Positions 1-13,006 of a DNA stretch of 64,000 nucleotides are shown here, piece by piece. The stretch spans positions 1 to 64,000 of the forward strand of contig ML976719.1 in assembly GCA_010015655.1 (NCBI GenBank), in the 5' to 3' direction. The notes under the pieces were generated by a model, which worked only from the letters and a program-made list of their open reading frames with translations, did no database searches and was not told where the DNA came from. How positions within the stretch are numbered: the first letter of the stretch is position 1; the number at the start of each line of letters is the position of its first letter. The DNA is from Bimuria novae-zelandiae CBS 107.79 (Eukaryota > Ascomycota > Dothideomycetes > Pleosporales > Didymosphaeriaceae). Both the position numbers and the translations under genes were made by a program.

Positions 1-253
1 GGCTCCTGCATCAAGAGAGTAGATAAGGTAGGTTGGCTCTATTTCAGCTACACTAAGATGAGGAGACTATAGGTACACAGGCCTGCGGCGCTTTTATGCG
101 CTGCCGCTTGGCACGGAACATCTATCTATCCGAGATAGCTACACTAGGTGCGTGGGCAGCTGCGCCCAGGCGTAAGGCAGCTACACCTAGGCGTGAGGCA
201 GTCGCGCCTCTCACGCGAGGTCATGTATCCTGCTAGCATGCCAGGCCGTCACA
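1..253 (-). repeat. 3' LTR of gypsy element A (probably cut by window start)
   Basis: Matches 6365-6617 end to end with scattered transitions only. It ends in CCGTCACA on the plus strand. It is GC-balanced, unlike the interior. Confidence 0.85.
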
Positions 254-3200
254 TTACCCCCCTCTAAGGTGGGCGTAGTCCTCTAAGTCCGTCGTGTTAC
301 CTCCTTCGTGTCTTGCCTTATGCTAGTATAACTGCAGCTTTATTATCTTCCTCTATTATCTCTAGATAGGTGCCGGCCTTATACGCTTGCAGCCAGATGT
401 CTAGTCGCAATAGTAGCCTTGCTTTGTCTAGGTATGCGTTATAATACTCCTTTACCTTATATAGTGCCCTAATAAAGCCTCGGGCGTTGTACTAGGTAGG
501 GTTAGGATTATAGGTAGTCTAGGAGACTTTATATTATAGACGTCCTTAGTAGATACGGCTATTAAGGATCTCTTCTACTTACTATTCTAGGTTGCTGTTA
601 ACCTCTATTAGCTCCTCTTCTGGCTCTATCTAACCTGGCAGTGTGTCTATAGCGGCTTTCCATAGGTAGTCTATATAGAAGACATTATGCATGTGCATGT
701 ACGGCGGAAGCTTAACTTAGTAAGAGTGTCCTTTTATAGCGATAATTAGGTAGGGCCCGTACATCTGCTGGTTAAGCTTCTAACTAGGCTAGTTAGTTAT
801 AAAGCCTCTTAGCGTGATATAGACTTAATTGCCTACTTTAAAATCTAGCTTACGTTACTTCTTATTTACTTAACGTGCTTATTGCTCCTGGGCATAAATA
901 ATCCCTCTCTAAGCTATCTTTATAGCCCGCTTTATAGCGTTATATTAAACCTTTACGTAGTTCTGCGCTTCCTCTTAGGACATCTGCTTACGGGCTGTGG
1001 GCGAGGTCTTTGTCCGCTCTTCCCAGTCCCAGTAGTGTGTAGGCTAATGTCCGAACTCGATCTCGTACGGCGAGAGGCCTGTAGTCTCATGAGGCAGTAT
1101 AGCCTGGGCCCAGTCCATGCAGGGCAGTAGGTCAGACTAGTTATCCTAGTAGTAGTTAATAAATAGGCGAAGGCGCTGGTTAAGGTACTAGTTTATAATT
1201 TCTATATTACTATTAGTCTAAGGATAATAAGCTATTAAGAGCTTTTACTTAACGCCTATAAGTCGGCATAGCTCGTTTATAAATACTAAGATAAACTGCG
1301 GGCCTCGATTAGAGACGATAGACTTGGGTGGGCCGTACACGCGCCAGATGTAGCGATAGTACATATCTACAGCCTGTTCCGCCGTGGTTGTCTTGTGGCA
1401 GGGCAGTGAGAAGCAGCGCTTACTTAGGCAGTTAACTATAATAAAGGCGTTATCGTACCCTTTCTTATTAGGTAGGAATAACTTAAAGTCTATTAAAATA
1501 TCTTGCCATGCTCGCTCTAGTATTAGTAGTAGCTTAAGTAGTCCTAGGGTGCGATCGCGAGGCGTATAACTCTATTAATAAGCCTTACAGGTGGCGACAT
1601 AGGTGTTCACATCCTTTACTAGATTTGGCCAATAGTACTAATCTCTAAGTAGCTTCGCTATCTTCCTTTTTCCTAGGTAAGTAGTAAGCTGCGTAGTATA
1701 GGTAGCTCAGATTAAGTAGGTGCGTAGGAAGTTAACTACTAAGATAATTAGCTAATCTTTATGTAAGAGTAGATCTTAATTATTTAGCTTTTATAGTCCT
1801 TAGTTATTAGATAGAGCTTTTTCCCGCAGCTTTTATAGGCTATCGTGATTCTAGTTTACCTTAATTACCTAATCGACAAGGGCATGAGGATCCTTTACAA
1901 AAGAAGAGGCTAGAAAGGTGTCTATTATAGCAATCTTAAGCTCCTAGCCTTATAATCCTTAAGTAGCTAGGTTAGCGAGTTAGGTTGTAGCTTCTTACAC
2001 TATATTAACGTCTAGCTACTTAGCCTATAAGAAGACCCTTATGCGAGCTACCTTATCCTTCTCCTTTTAAGTCTATAGTTCCTCCTGCTTGCGTAATAGC
2101 GCGTTAGCTACCACGTTAGTAGTGCCTAGTTAGTAGGTAAGCTTTAGGTTAAAATTAGCTACTATTATAGCCTAGCGTATCTGTCGAGGAGTGAGCTCGC
2201 GCTTAGTAGAGAAGTACTCTAGCGCTTAATAGTTAGTAATAGCGCTAAAGGGCTTAGTCGTCTATAGACTAATAAGCTAAGATCTCTATTCTTTAAGGCC
2301 ATAAATTATAGCTAGTATCTCTTTATCGTGTATATTATAGTTCATCTGCGGGTCGCTCATTGTCTTGGAATAGAAGGCTACAGGTCGCTAGAGTCCGTTA
2401 TCCTATAGCTAAGAGAGTACGCTAGCAACAACACCATCGCTCGCGTTTATTTCCATACGTGTAACGCGATAGGGAGAGTAGTAAGCAAGTACGTTGTCTA
2501 ATAGCATAAGGTCTTTAACTTGCTAAAAGGCTACAAGCTCTCGCTCTCTAAAGGTATGCTAGGCGCCCTTCTTAAGAAGCTTTGTAAGTAGTCTAACAAT
2601 GCGTCTATAGTCCTTAAGGAAGGTTTAGTAGAAGTTACAAAAGCCTAAAAATAACTATATACTTTTAACTAATATAGGCACAGGCTAGTCCTGCACAGTA
2701 GCGATCTTCTCTAGGTCCTTCTAAATACCTTAAGTGCTAATAATAAGGCTAAGGAACTTTGTCTTAGTTACTATAAACTCGCTCTTCTTAATGTCTGCTT
2801 ATAAACTAGCGTCGCGAAGTCGTTTAAGCACTTACGCAACATGCTCCTTATAGTGTAGTGGATCCTCTAAGTAGATAAGGATATCGTCTAGATATACTGT
2901 GTAAAAGTCGTTAAGTAGGCCATGTAGTACCTTATTAATATATCGCTGGAAGGTGGCAGGTTTATTACAGAGACTAAATAGGAGCACACGATACTTATAG
3001 TTGCTATAGCGTGTATAAAACGTGGTTAGGTCCTCTGCTTTCTTGTCTAGTCGAATGCGATAAAAGGCCTGCCGTACGTCTAGCTTAGTAAATATCTTAG
3101 CACAGGCGAGCCTTGCAAGGGTCTTTTAGATAAGTAGGATAGGATAGACATCTTTCTTTATAATAGCGTTAAGCTTGCGATAGTTAACACAAAATTGCTA

Positions 3201-6200
3201 CCCCCCTCTAGGCTTTTTAGTAAATAGTACTAGTAAGGCGTAGGGCGCGTTGCTGTGAGTAATAACGCCACGTTAGAAATAGTTATTTAGGTAATCCTTA
3301 ATAAGCTATAACTACTCTAGAGACATGCTATATAGTGGGCTTAATGTTAGTGTGTTATCTGCGATTAGCTTAATGTTGTAATTAACGCCGTCGCGGTGTA
3401 GAGGCAGTACGTTAGAGTCCTTCTTTAAGAAGTAAGCTAGGGTAGCGCCCGCATAGCCTAGGAACGGTAACTTCTCTGCAAGAAGCTAGCGGAGTTCTTT
3501 ATCTAGGTCTATCTGGCCTAGCTCCTCCTTGCGGTCTTAGATTAGCTTCTCTACTTTATAAATACTAATATAGCCGATGACTGTCTCTTTCTAACGCGCA
3601 TTAATCATGAATGCCGCGGCTCTTATAATATTAATCTTAAGGTCTGTCTTAGCGAGGTCCTCGCGAGAGACAGGTTTAGGGCGAGTTAGCTACTACTCTT
3701 GTAACGGCAGCGCTTGGTAGCGGAGCTACTCCTCTATCTTCGCTAGGTTCTTCTAATAGGTACGACGCTGAGGGGATTACTACAATAAGCGGTAGATATG
3801 TCGTATAATAGCCACGTCCATGAGCTTGTCACATCAGTTAGCATTTACCTAATGCTTAGGATTAATTCCTATAGCTGTGCCCCGCGTTAGGATAATAATA
3901 TCTCGTTTATAGTTAATTTATGTTATGTCTAGCTACTTAAGCATTTACTACCTATAGTTAATCTAGACATTAGCTTCCTCGAGAAGCTTGCGGCCGACTA
4001 TAAGGTCGTGGCGGCCAGTATCGTAGGGTATAAAGTAAGTAGTAAGGCGGTGGCTATCTAGCACTAGGTTAGCCTAGAAGTGCTTATTTACCTGCCCGTT
4101 TGGTTAACTATTATATCTAGCTAGGGAAACAGCTTCTATGCTTTTAATAGATACCTTAAGTCCCTTCTTAATTATGTAGAGGTATTTAAGGTAGACTAGG
4201 ACGTAGCTACCTGCGCCTGTGTTAATAAGAGCCTTTAATCTAATTACTAGCCCGTTCGTTGAGATGCGGCAGGGCAGAGTGAAAGCACTTTCGCTAAATA
4301 AGAAATCTCGTATGCTAGCAGCTCCTATAGGATTCTCTAGGAAGGAGACTTCCCCTAGAGTAATACTTTTCCTAATTCCTTATTAGAAGAGAGGAAGCCT
4401 CTATCCTTAGCTTTATAGTATACCTCTTTGTTGGCTTGTAGTGCTGAATCGCTGGCCTCTAACGCTTTCTAATTAACAGGGCTATTTAGGCAGTCTCGAG
4501 TAATGTATCTTAACTTTTTATAATAGTAGTAGGTAAGCTAGTTACCTAAAGCTATAGTGGCGGCGCGCGTTAGCTATATGCGAGTAAGGGGCTGCGCTAG
4601 TATTAAAGCGTACTTACAAGACCTAGTGGCTAAGGTAGGAGTAGCCTTCTTTTAAGATTTTTATTCGGCGCGCGCTATAACCTAAGAGTTTATAATTACT
4701 ACTTCTCGTGCGAGGTCGCGGGCGATATTAACAAACTTAGAGTAATTATCCTTAAGGCGACGAATATTACGGCCTATATTTATGTAAAGTTAATCTATAA
4801 GCTTCTCGTAGAACTCTTTAACCTATTAGTTAGCAGGTAGCTTACGCTGCGTTGCAAGGTAAAAGAAGTCTACTTAGAAGCTAGTAAACTTAGCTATAGA
4901 GCGGAGGCGTAGTTAAATAAATGCCTAACAGGCCTTTTTCTCCTTATATGGGTTGCCAAAAGCTTGCTTTATTATATTTATTATAAATTTATTATTAATG
5001 CGTTCGCCACCGTCTCGTAAAGCTCTAATTAAAGTTATAAGTTAGTTATAGGCGGGATCCTCTGTGCGTGTAGTTATATATGCTATAATACGCTCTTAGG
5101 TATCCTCTAAAGTCTCTCTCACAAACTAATCGCGATTAGACTAAAGTTTGTTCTCTATATAGGCCCTCTAGTGCTTAAAGGTCGTAGTTGTCTTGCCGTC
5201 TAAGAGTAGCGGAGGGTCTAGGAACTTAACTAAGCGCTAGCTTGCGCCTAAAAAGCGTGTATATAGATAAGTAATAGGCTTAAATAGTAATAAGCGCGAA
5301 AAACATAAGTTATTAGGCTCGCCAGGCTTAGAGCTTAGCGGGTTGTTAGCAGAGGGGACGCTCTAGCTTAGGGTCTAAGGAAGGATTTAGAATTTAGTTA
5401 TACGAGATTAAGTTACTAGTGTATTAGGGGTAGAGCCTGCTATGGCCTATTTAGCAAGTTAGGCTTTTAACTTGTCTATCTTTTACTGCGCTTAAACAAG
5501 GGCTCCATGCAGCCCTTCGCCTTTAGCCAAGGTATTAGTAGCGATCTGGTGGTATATATGCAGTTGTTGTCGCTCCACACTATAAAGAAGTAGCTAGCTA
5601 ACTAGCTCTATAGTAATCTTTGCTAGTTCCTGCCTAAAATGCTTAATTACGGCCTCTAGCGTTATAGTAATCAGGTTGTTGCTAGTAAACGTAGGTAGCT
5701 AGGGAGGTTATAAGAGGTCCTTATTAATACCTTGCTAGATACAAGTAAGTTTTAGGGAAGTGTCTTAATTATGGTTTTCCTTAGTAATAGAGCCATAGCT
5801 CTGGATTTCGTGTTCTTAGTAGATAAAGGGCTTAGATAGGTCGTACGCGCTGCCCAGCATCTCCTTTTCTAAGACTAACGCTATAAATAGGTGTTTTGGT
5901 GCTATTTTGTTAATACTACGGGTAGAGCAGCTAGTTATTAGTTCTCTAGTAGGAAGAAGGCAAGCAGGTAGTGCTTAGGATAGTTAGTAGGAATAGGTTC
6001 CTCTCTTACAAAGACTAGGGCTCTTGTAGCCCTCTTTACGTAAGTAGTAGGTTGCCTATATAGCACGTTCGTTAAGTAAAGGGCGACAGGCTAATTAGCT
6101 CTTTTAGCTAGCTGCGGCGTGCTATTTTTAAACTACGTCCTTTAACTCCCTTTAAGTAGTACGTTACTTAGTAGTATTAGAACCTCTTGTTACGGGTAAT

Positions 6201-6364
6201 TATACTTTATAATAAACTAATAGCTTAGCGTAGTTATATAATAAATTCTTTAAAGTAGTTATTATTAAGTCGTGCGCGCAGGCAGATTAAGTAGTTTAAC
6301 TTAATATTTTATTACTATCTTTAGCTAAGTAAAGAAATCTTAGTGTAATATAAAAACGGGCACG

Positions 6365-6617
6365 GGCTCCTGCATTAAGAGAGTAGATAAGGTAGGTTAG
6401 CTCTATTTTAGCTACACTAAGATGAGGAGACTATAGGTACACAGGCCTACGGCGCTTTTATGCGCTGCCGCTCGGCACGGAACATCTATCTATTCGAGAT
6501 AACTACACTAGGTGCGTGGGCAACTGCGCCCAGGCGTGAGGCAGCTGCACCCAGGCGTGAGGCAGTCGCGCCTCTCACGCGAGGTCATGTGTCCTGCCGG
6601 CATGCCAGGCCGTCACA
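6365..6617 (-). repeat. 5' LTR of gypsy element A
   Basis: Direct repeat partner of 1-253. The true outer limit on the element side is probably TGTAAT at 6344, which would give TGT...ACA termini and 274 bp. The base run after it is GTAAG. Confidence 0.8.
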
Positions 6618-7468
6618 GTAAGCTTATAGGTATAGCACTCCTTATAGGATACTGTCTTGCCTACTAGCACCTACTAATAGACACGTTTATAAGTAATATA
6701 ATTAATATACTAGCGCTTAATTATCGCGCGCAGCGAGATTAGACCTTAAGAGCTAAGCTTATTAAGTTAGTAAGTGCGCATACTTAGGCTAATAAAGAAC
6801 TAAGAAGGAGGTTAGAAGAGTAAGAAGGCAAGTTAAAAGGTAGGAAGAAGTAAAAAAAGCGTAAAAGAAAGTCTAGAACTTACTTTATAATTTTTAAAAG
6901 AACTAAACTTTTTAGTAAGCTAGCCAAAAAGGATTGCGCTAGCGTTAGATATAGTAGCCTTATTTTAAAAAAGCTTAGTTTTCTTAAGTTAGTAGCTAAG
7001 TAACTACGATAGGGACAAGCCTTCTTTTATTTTATTATTAGAATTAGTAGCGCGCCTCTAACGCTTAAGCATTTTTATTATATAGCTATTACGTAAAGGG
7101 CTAGCTATTTTATTAAAATAGTAAGGAGAATTAGGTCGCGAAGTTAAGAAAGACTAGATTAAAAGTAAGACGTTATAGCGCATAAAGTTAAGCTAAGAAA
7201 AAAAAGAAAGCTTAAAAAAGTAAGGTCTAGAAGCTAAGTAAGAAGTAATTTTATATATATAATAATAAGTAAACGCACTAGCGCGAATATACTACTATAG
7301 TAACTACTTATAGCAAGGATATAAAATTAGACACGCGAGAATAGAACTAGTAAGAGGTTTATAATAGTAAGAGGATCGCAAGCAGATAATAAAACAATCG
7401 CGAAGCTATATAAATAAGATAAAACGTGGAGATTTTTTTTTTTACCCTTAATAGAGGGAAGGGAGGTA
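6618..7468. other. AT-rich transposon relic, family not assigned
   Basis: About 850 bp of RIP-like, CpA-poor sequence without an open frame. Short stretches rich in Lys and Arg codons on the plus strand (6790-6900, 7180-7250) resemble the charged tail of a DNA transposase, but no domain could be recognised. Confidence 0.4.
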
Positions 7469-7629
7469 TATAATAGGCTACGCCTAGTTATTGCCTCGGA
7501 TCTTTAACCCTTAGTTATGCGAACCTTAGATATATAAGTTTAATGCCTAAAGCTTAACTTTAGACTCTCTATTAAATTTATAAGTATTCTTCTAGCACCT
7601 TTGGCTCCTTGAGCACCCAGCCCCTTACA
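7469..7629. repeat. LTR remnant (161-bp family)
   Basis: Matches the solo LTR at 41814-42456 once the LTR nested in that copy is removed. The family has TGTAA...TTACA termini; here the first bases read TATAAT, a G-to-A change. No target duplication is seen (AGGTA against GTAGT), so this may be the end of a truncated element rather than a clean solo LTR. Confidence 0.6.
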
Positions 7630-10600
7630 GTAGTCTTACCCTTAACTTTACGTATAAGTTATAACTTAAAAATCTGTCCCTAGTACTTATAAGGATTGTA
7701 CTTTTTAAAGCAAAAAACGCTATTAGTAATAAGACTATTAATCTTTTTATTATTTACTTACTTAAATAGCTTATTAGGTGTAGTTATCTTCTATTCTTAT
7801 TATAACTAAATAGTAAGTAGTTAGTCAGCGTGCTCCTTATACGTTATAAAGATTTTTATTATATAAGTGTTACTAGGTAGAGCTATATTAGTTATAGAAG
7901 CTTTAGGTTTATTTTTACTACCTTTTAGGCAACCACGTTTATGTCTAAGAGGCTTATACGTTAGTTCCTGTTCCTATTTAGAGTTAGTAGTGTTATTACT
8001 ATAGTCCTAATAGTTATTATTATTACTATTAATTATTAGGGCTTTAACTCCCTCGTTGCTAATGTAGTATAGCTTAACTACTATAGATTAAAAGTTTATA
8101 GGTCTATAAGGAAGCTGTATTATGCAGGTTTCTTTAATTATAATAATAAGCTTATAGGGGCCTATCTATCTGTCTTTCTCGCGCTAGACACGTACGTTAG
8201 AATTAATAAGTAGAGTAATTATTTTAATTATTATAGGTTTATTTTATATTATTAGCGTATTATTAATTTAACGCATTTTATATATTTTGCGGACTTTATT
8301 TATAGCTTTCTTAATAGCGGCAGCGCGCTACGTAATAGATAGTAATAGTAGAGAGTGTTCAATTATACGTAGGTAGGCACTAAAGATAAGGAGGATAGGT
8401 ACTAGACTATTAGGGCCTACTATATTATTAATAGCCTTAATAGCTATTTATAACGTGAGCTATCTATCTACTATAAGTAAGTTACCTTTAATAGTTTTAA
8501 AAGCGTATTATAGTAGAGTATAGTATTGCTCTACCTTTCTTATACTATTATAGGCTTTTATAAGTACTTCTTTAATATTAATTACTCGCGCCTTAGCTAG
8601 TTACTTAAACTTAGTTAAGATAAAATTCTTACTAGCGTTATAAACGAGATACTTAGGGGGTCTAATATAGGTATTTATCTAGTAGTGTTGTAAGGCGTTC
8701 TAGGTAGTCACGGCTAATAGGTCTTTAAGAAAGCGAGTAGCTTAGAAGGCAGTTATATGATTTACTATATATAGAATAGGCTTACTATTTAGGTACATAA
8801 CATTAATAATTACCTTATAGTTAAAGTTTATATCTAGTTTTATAAGCTTAAACTTAAAGCGCCTAGGTGCTTTCTAGTTTAGCTAGCACTATTAATAGTA
8901 CTTAATAAGCTTATTAATAAATTTTTTATAGATATTATTATAGCTAGCATGTATAAGTAAGTTATAAAGCTAGTAAGCTAATAAGTAGCTAAACTATTAG
9001 TAGAGCTAGCGTAGCTTAGTCTTAGTAAAGTAGTAGCTAGTAGCTGCGGTGCGCTCTAGTTAATTAATAAGGAGCTATAAATAGCCCTATTTACGTATAA
9101 CTAGGTGTAGCTTACTTTTTTAGATTAATATATTACGCAGGTTATCGTATTTAACGCCTAGTCTATCTATATTAGCAAGATAAAGTAAGAATAGCGTGTT
9201 AGTAGGTAGCACGTGGAATATAACATCTCCTATTACCATGTTAACGTGTAGGGTACCTATAGAGGCAATTACTTAGCCTCTACTAAAGCAGATCTAGTGC
9301 TATCTAGCTATTAAAGTATCTATCTTTAGGCTTATAGCTGCCTATAGGGTAATTATTTGCAACTTTTTAGCTATTAAGATGCCTAAGGCTCTTATATTAG
9401 GTATAATACCGTAGAAGATCTTCTTATTATATTAATTCTTAAATATAAATATAGTAGTAGGAGCGTTGTCGATTGCTTTAAATACATTAACTTAGGTAGC
9501 TGTATAGTATACTATCTAGTTATTTAAGTAGGTAATTATCTATTTACTATTAATTATACTAGCTAGTTTAGTAACGAATTAGTCTTCCTCTATTACCTTA
9601 GTAATAAGCATTTACTAGGCCTCTATATTTAATTTAAGACCTTTATAATTAGCTAAGAAGGCGTAAAAGTTAATAACGCTAGGTTATATATTATATAAGT
9701 AGGCTAACGCTATCTAGTAATACTTATTATAAAATTACTTACGCTTGTCCCTAGAGTGCTTTATTAATTAGTATTTAAGTTTTTTATAAATAAAGCACTT
9801 TTTCTAGCGTTAATAATTCTATTATTATTTAGGTAGTAATAGCTATTAAGAGGGTAGTTCTAGAGTGTTAGCTTAATAAGGTCTTATGCTACTTATATCC
9901 TATAGTATAAAGTGTAATAGGAATTCTCGCGATTTAATGCCTTAATTTCTCTATAAGCCTTTACTTCTATAGGTCCTATTAGTCTAGTACTGCTTATAGC
10001 CTTAGTCTATATTATAATTAAAGCTGTCCCTAGAGGGATATTACCTATAGTTACTCCCGTACTTACTATTAGTAGTATATTATACTAGGTTTAAATCTCG
10101 TGCCTTGCGTAAGCGGGTGGTAGCACTAATAGATAAGCGTAAAATAGAGTAGAGACCCTTAAAGATAGGTACTAGGGCAAATAGAGCAAAGTTATAATCT
10201 TTAATACTACTATATACGTTAAGTAGCTATTCGCATAGCACATTATTGCCTTAGTAGTCCTAGCCTAGCCCACGTTAAAGCTTTTAAAGCTTGTTAATAA
10301 GGAGTTATAGGGCTTTAAGATATAACTTATTAAAGTTAGCGTTAATTATATATACTAGCGTAGTTATTTTTTACTTACTAAGGTATATTTAATAGTTCTC
10401 CTCCATATAAAAATAGCTCTTTATTATAATTATAATTATTTTAAGATTATATCCTTAACCTGCAAGGTAATTATAGTAGTAACTTAACGCTTTATCTTTT
10501 AATATAATAGAAAAGGCTTAATTTTAGTATAGTTTAGGTAGACCTATCTTGCTATAATTATCGCGGAAGATCTTAAATTTAGTATTAAATATATTATATA

Positions 10601-11967
10601 GTTTACTTTTAAAACGTTTATCGTTATTATATAGCTTATAGAGGTTAGTAATAAGTTAATAAGTGTTGTTAGGACGTATAGTATCTGTAGGGTTTTCGCG
10701 CTACAGAGGAGGATTATACATATTACATAGGTTTAGCTGCTATATAGGAGGAGAAGTGTTATACTACTACTATAAAGGTTATCCTAGTAGTAAGTAGTAC
10801 TCTTTTAGTTATTATAGACGCGTTTTAGGTTATAAGATAGGTAAATAAGGAAAGCGTGCTAATAGAGTTATTTAAAAAAAAAAAGTAGGTAGGTAGTGTA
10901 AGGACTATTAGGATAGTTTTAATAAGGGGCTATTATACGTTAGTACTAGTAGACAATTTAGGTTAAAGTATAAGTTAAATTTCTTTATTATTCTAAGCTA
11001 GTAAGTTACCTCTTTATTAGTTTATTTATAATATTCGCCTTATATCATTTTTGCTATATTATAGGCAATTAATTTACTATTCTTAGTAATAAAGACGCCT
11101 TACTTACGTAGGTAGTCTTAGAAGTTTAAAACTAGGGTCTTATTTACTTTAGTAAATAGCTCCTTTAGCTATTTTTTAAAAATAAATATAGACGTTTCCT
11201 ATAGCTTATAGTCCTCCTAGCTACTATCTAAAAAGCAGTAGTATTAAAAGAGGAGGTATATAGTAACTATTTTTACGTTAATAGCCGTAATTTCTATATT
11301 TTTATTAATATCTAAAGGTTAGTTCTACTTATTTTTATTAATAAGCGCCTTCTTATCCTTCGTAAGGTAGTTAGTAAGGGATATTATAAAGGTAGTAAGA
11401 AAGTAACTCTTTAAGAGTTAAGGTATAAGTTAGTAGTACTATTAGGGGCAGGTACTTTAAGCGTAATAGTAAGGACTTAGGTAAATACTTAAAGTTCTTA
11501 TTACTTTATAATAGGCTTTAACGCGCAAGCTTCCGGCGAAGGCGTAATAAATATAAAGACCTAGATAAATGCTTAGGGTTTTATTTAGCATATAGCTTAT
11601 AGTATTGCTATACTATTAGTCGTGTCTCTTCTAGTTCTCCTTACTATCTGCGGTTATCTTATAGCATCGCTATACTGTAAGGTTAACCACTAATTAGTAT
11701 TATTTTATAGGTGTAAAAAGGAATAATAAGTATATAAGTAATAAATCTCTAGTTTTTATCTTCTCTATTTACTATTAGACCTAATAGTGCTATATAGGTC
11801 TAAGTTTGCTTTGTGTTTATTAGTATATAGAGTTGCGGTGAGGCTGCGCTACGTGTACGTTACATGGCGTCGGGTTTGTGCAGCAGCACGGAGTGGAGCT
11901 TCCGGTTATTTGTGCAGCAGCACGGGACGAAGTTTCCGGTTAGGTTGTATAGTAGATTTTGTAGACA
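7630..11967 (-). mobile_element. Truncated, RIP-degraded Ty1/copia element
   Basis: Collinear with the complete copia element at 16775-22866 (for example the segment around 8150-8200 matches 19790-19850), but it lacks the part corresponding to the region left of about 19190, so the reverse transcriptase and RNase H end is missing. A diverged copy of the 253-bp LTR is recognisable at about 11698-11967, preceded by the same GGTT...AACCAC inverted repeat as in the intact copy. The minus-strand frames are full of stops. Confidence 0.7.
11698..11967 (-). repeat. Diverged copia LTR
   Basis: Its first 120 bp align with 22614-22735 with mostly C/T and G/A differences, and its end (GTAGACA) matches GCAGACA of the intact LTR. 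The middle (11872-11942) instead carries two imperfect copies of a unit of about 34 bp containing TGTGCAGCAGCACGG. Confidence 0.45.
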
Positions 11968-12642
11968 GCAAGGGGATACAAACAATTTACTTATAATACC
12001 TTTTATAGCCCCTAGGACTATTAAGGTAGTTAAAATACTTACTAAAGATATAAGGTTTTTTATACGTAAAGAAACGCGTATTTGTAAAGTTTAGCTTTCA
12101 TAGTATTATTATACCTAATTTGTTACTTTTAATTAAATTATCTAGCTCTCTTATTTATTTTTATAAAAAACTTAGTATTTATAGCACCTATATCGCGCTG
12201 TAAAGCTTTATAAGTTATATAGCAAGCATTACTAAAAGTAGGCGTTGCCTGGGACCGTGCGTTGCTTGGTGGATCACGTTATGAGTAGCTCCGAGAAGTA
12301 CCTTGGCATTTCATCGGGGGAAGAAAGATGCGCTTCACCGTCATCACACCCTTGCTTTGATATTGTGTATCTCCACACCGAAGACAAAATTTGGCATGCA
12401 ATGCTCGGCATCACGAACACTGCCCCATGACGCAAGACCAGAGGTTATCTTGGGCAGCCATACAAGCATTTCCTAACATCCACTCTGATATTCGCATCGG
12501 GCGGTTGTTTGCAGCGATACGCATCGAAGAAAATGACAGCAACGAGTATTAGGACCACTTTCAGCCGTTGACGCGCGCATAATTAACGCAAATCGCAGGC
12601 TCTACCTCCAAAGAGTCGCTTGCGAAGCAATCGTCGAAATAA

Positions 12643-12897
12643 TTTGACCAAGAGGACCCGAAAGAAGGATCTGGGTTGGAAAGAATAACAAAATTCTGGG
12701 ATGGACGCCACAAGAAAGCGAACATGGCTCCAGATCCGAGCGATCCGAAAGCCATCAACAAAGCTCTCATCAAGCAATATGACCAACCGCCAGCCTGGGC
12801 TGAATTAGAGAACAGGAAGTACATGGGCCAGTTGAAGAGTGAAACACGAGGAGCCATTATTCAGGGAGCTGGTGCTGCCGCCGCCGGTGCATGTTAG
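12643..12897 (+). CDS. Possible gene fragment, unknown protein
   Basis: An open stretch of 84 codons, with an in-frame ATG at 12724 (57 residues from there, stop at 12895-12897). The encoded end is hydrophilic, then Gly/Ala-rich (AGAAAAGAC). The base composition is that of the gene island, unlike the AT-rich DNA that stops at about 12240. The segment 12245-12430 upstream could hold another exon, but no convincing splice pair was found. No family is recognised; it may be a remnant at the island edge. Confidence 0.25.
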   Translation, partial: FDQEDPKEGSGLERITKFWDGRHKKANMAPDPSDPKAINKALIKQYDQPPAWAELENRKYMGQLKSETRGAIIQGAGAAAAGAC

Positions 12898-13006
12898 TAC
12901 TTAAGCATGAGCATCTCAACTATTACTATCAGTACAATACTGTTCCGGATTTATATCCACCTTATCTTACGATCAGTACCTTGCGAGTAGGCCTAGACAG
13001 ACCGCT

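Larger units (their letters stand above)
1..6617 (-). mobile_element. RIP-degraded Ty3/gypsy chromovirus A
   Basis: A direct repeat of 253 bp (1-253 and 6365-6617) brackets about 6.1 kb of AT-rich sequence. Reading the minus strand, a purine run (AGAGGGGGGTAA) directly precedes the LTR start TGTGACGG at 253, so the 3' LTR is on the left. On the minus strand, stop-riddled frames show in order a zinc-knuckle-like gag segment (about 4500), reverse transcriptase with YLDDILIY (about 2890), integrase, and a chromodomain-like segment (about 370-640, with VEEILNSR). Most stops are TAG/TAA where Gln or Trp is expected and CpA is rare, as after RIP. The left LTR probably continues outside the window: the right copy can be extended to TGTAAT at 6344. 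The target duplication can therefore not be tested. Confidence 0.85.
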
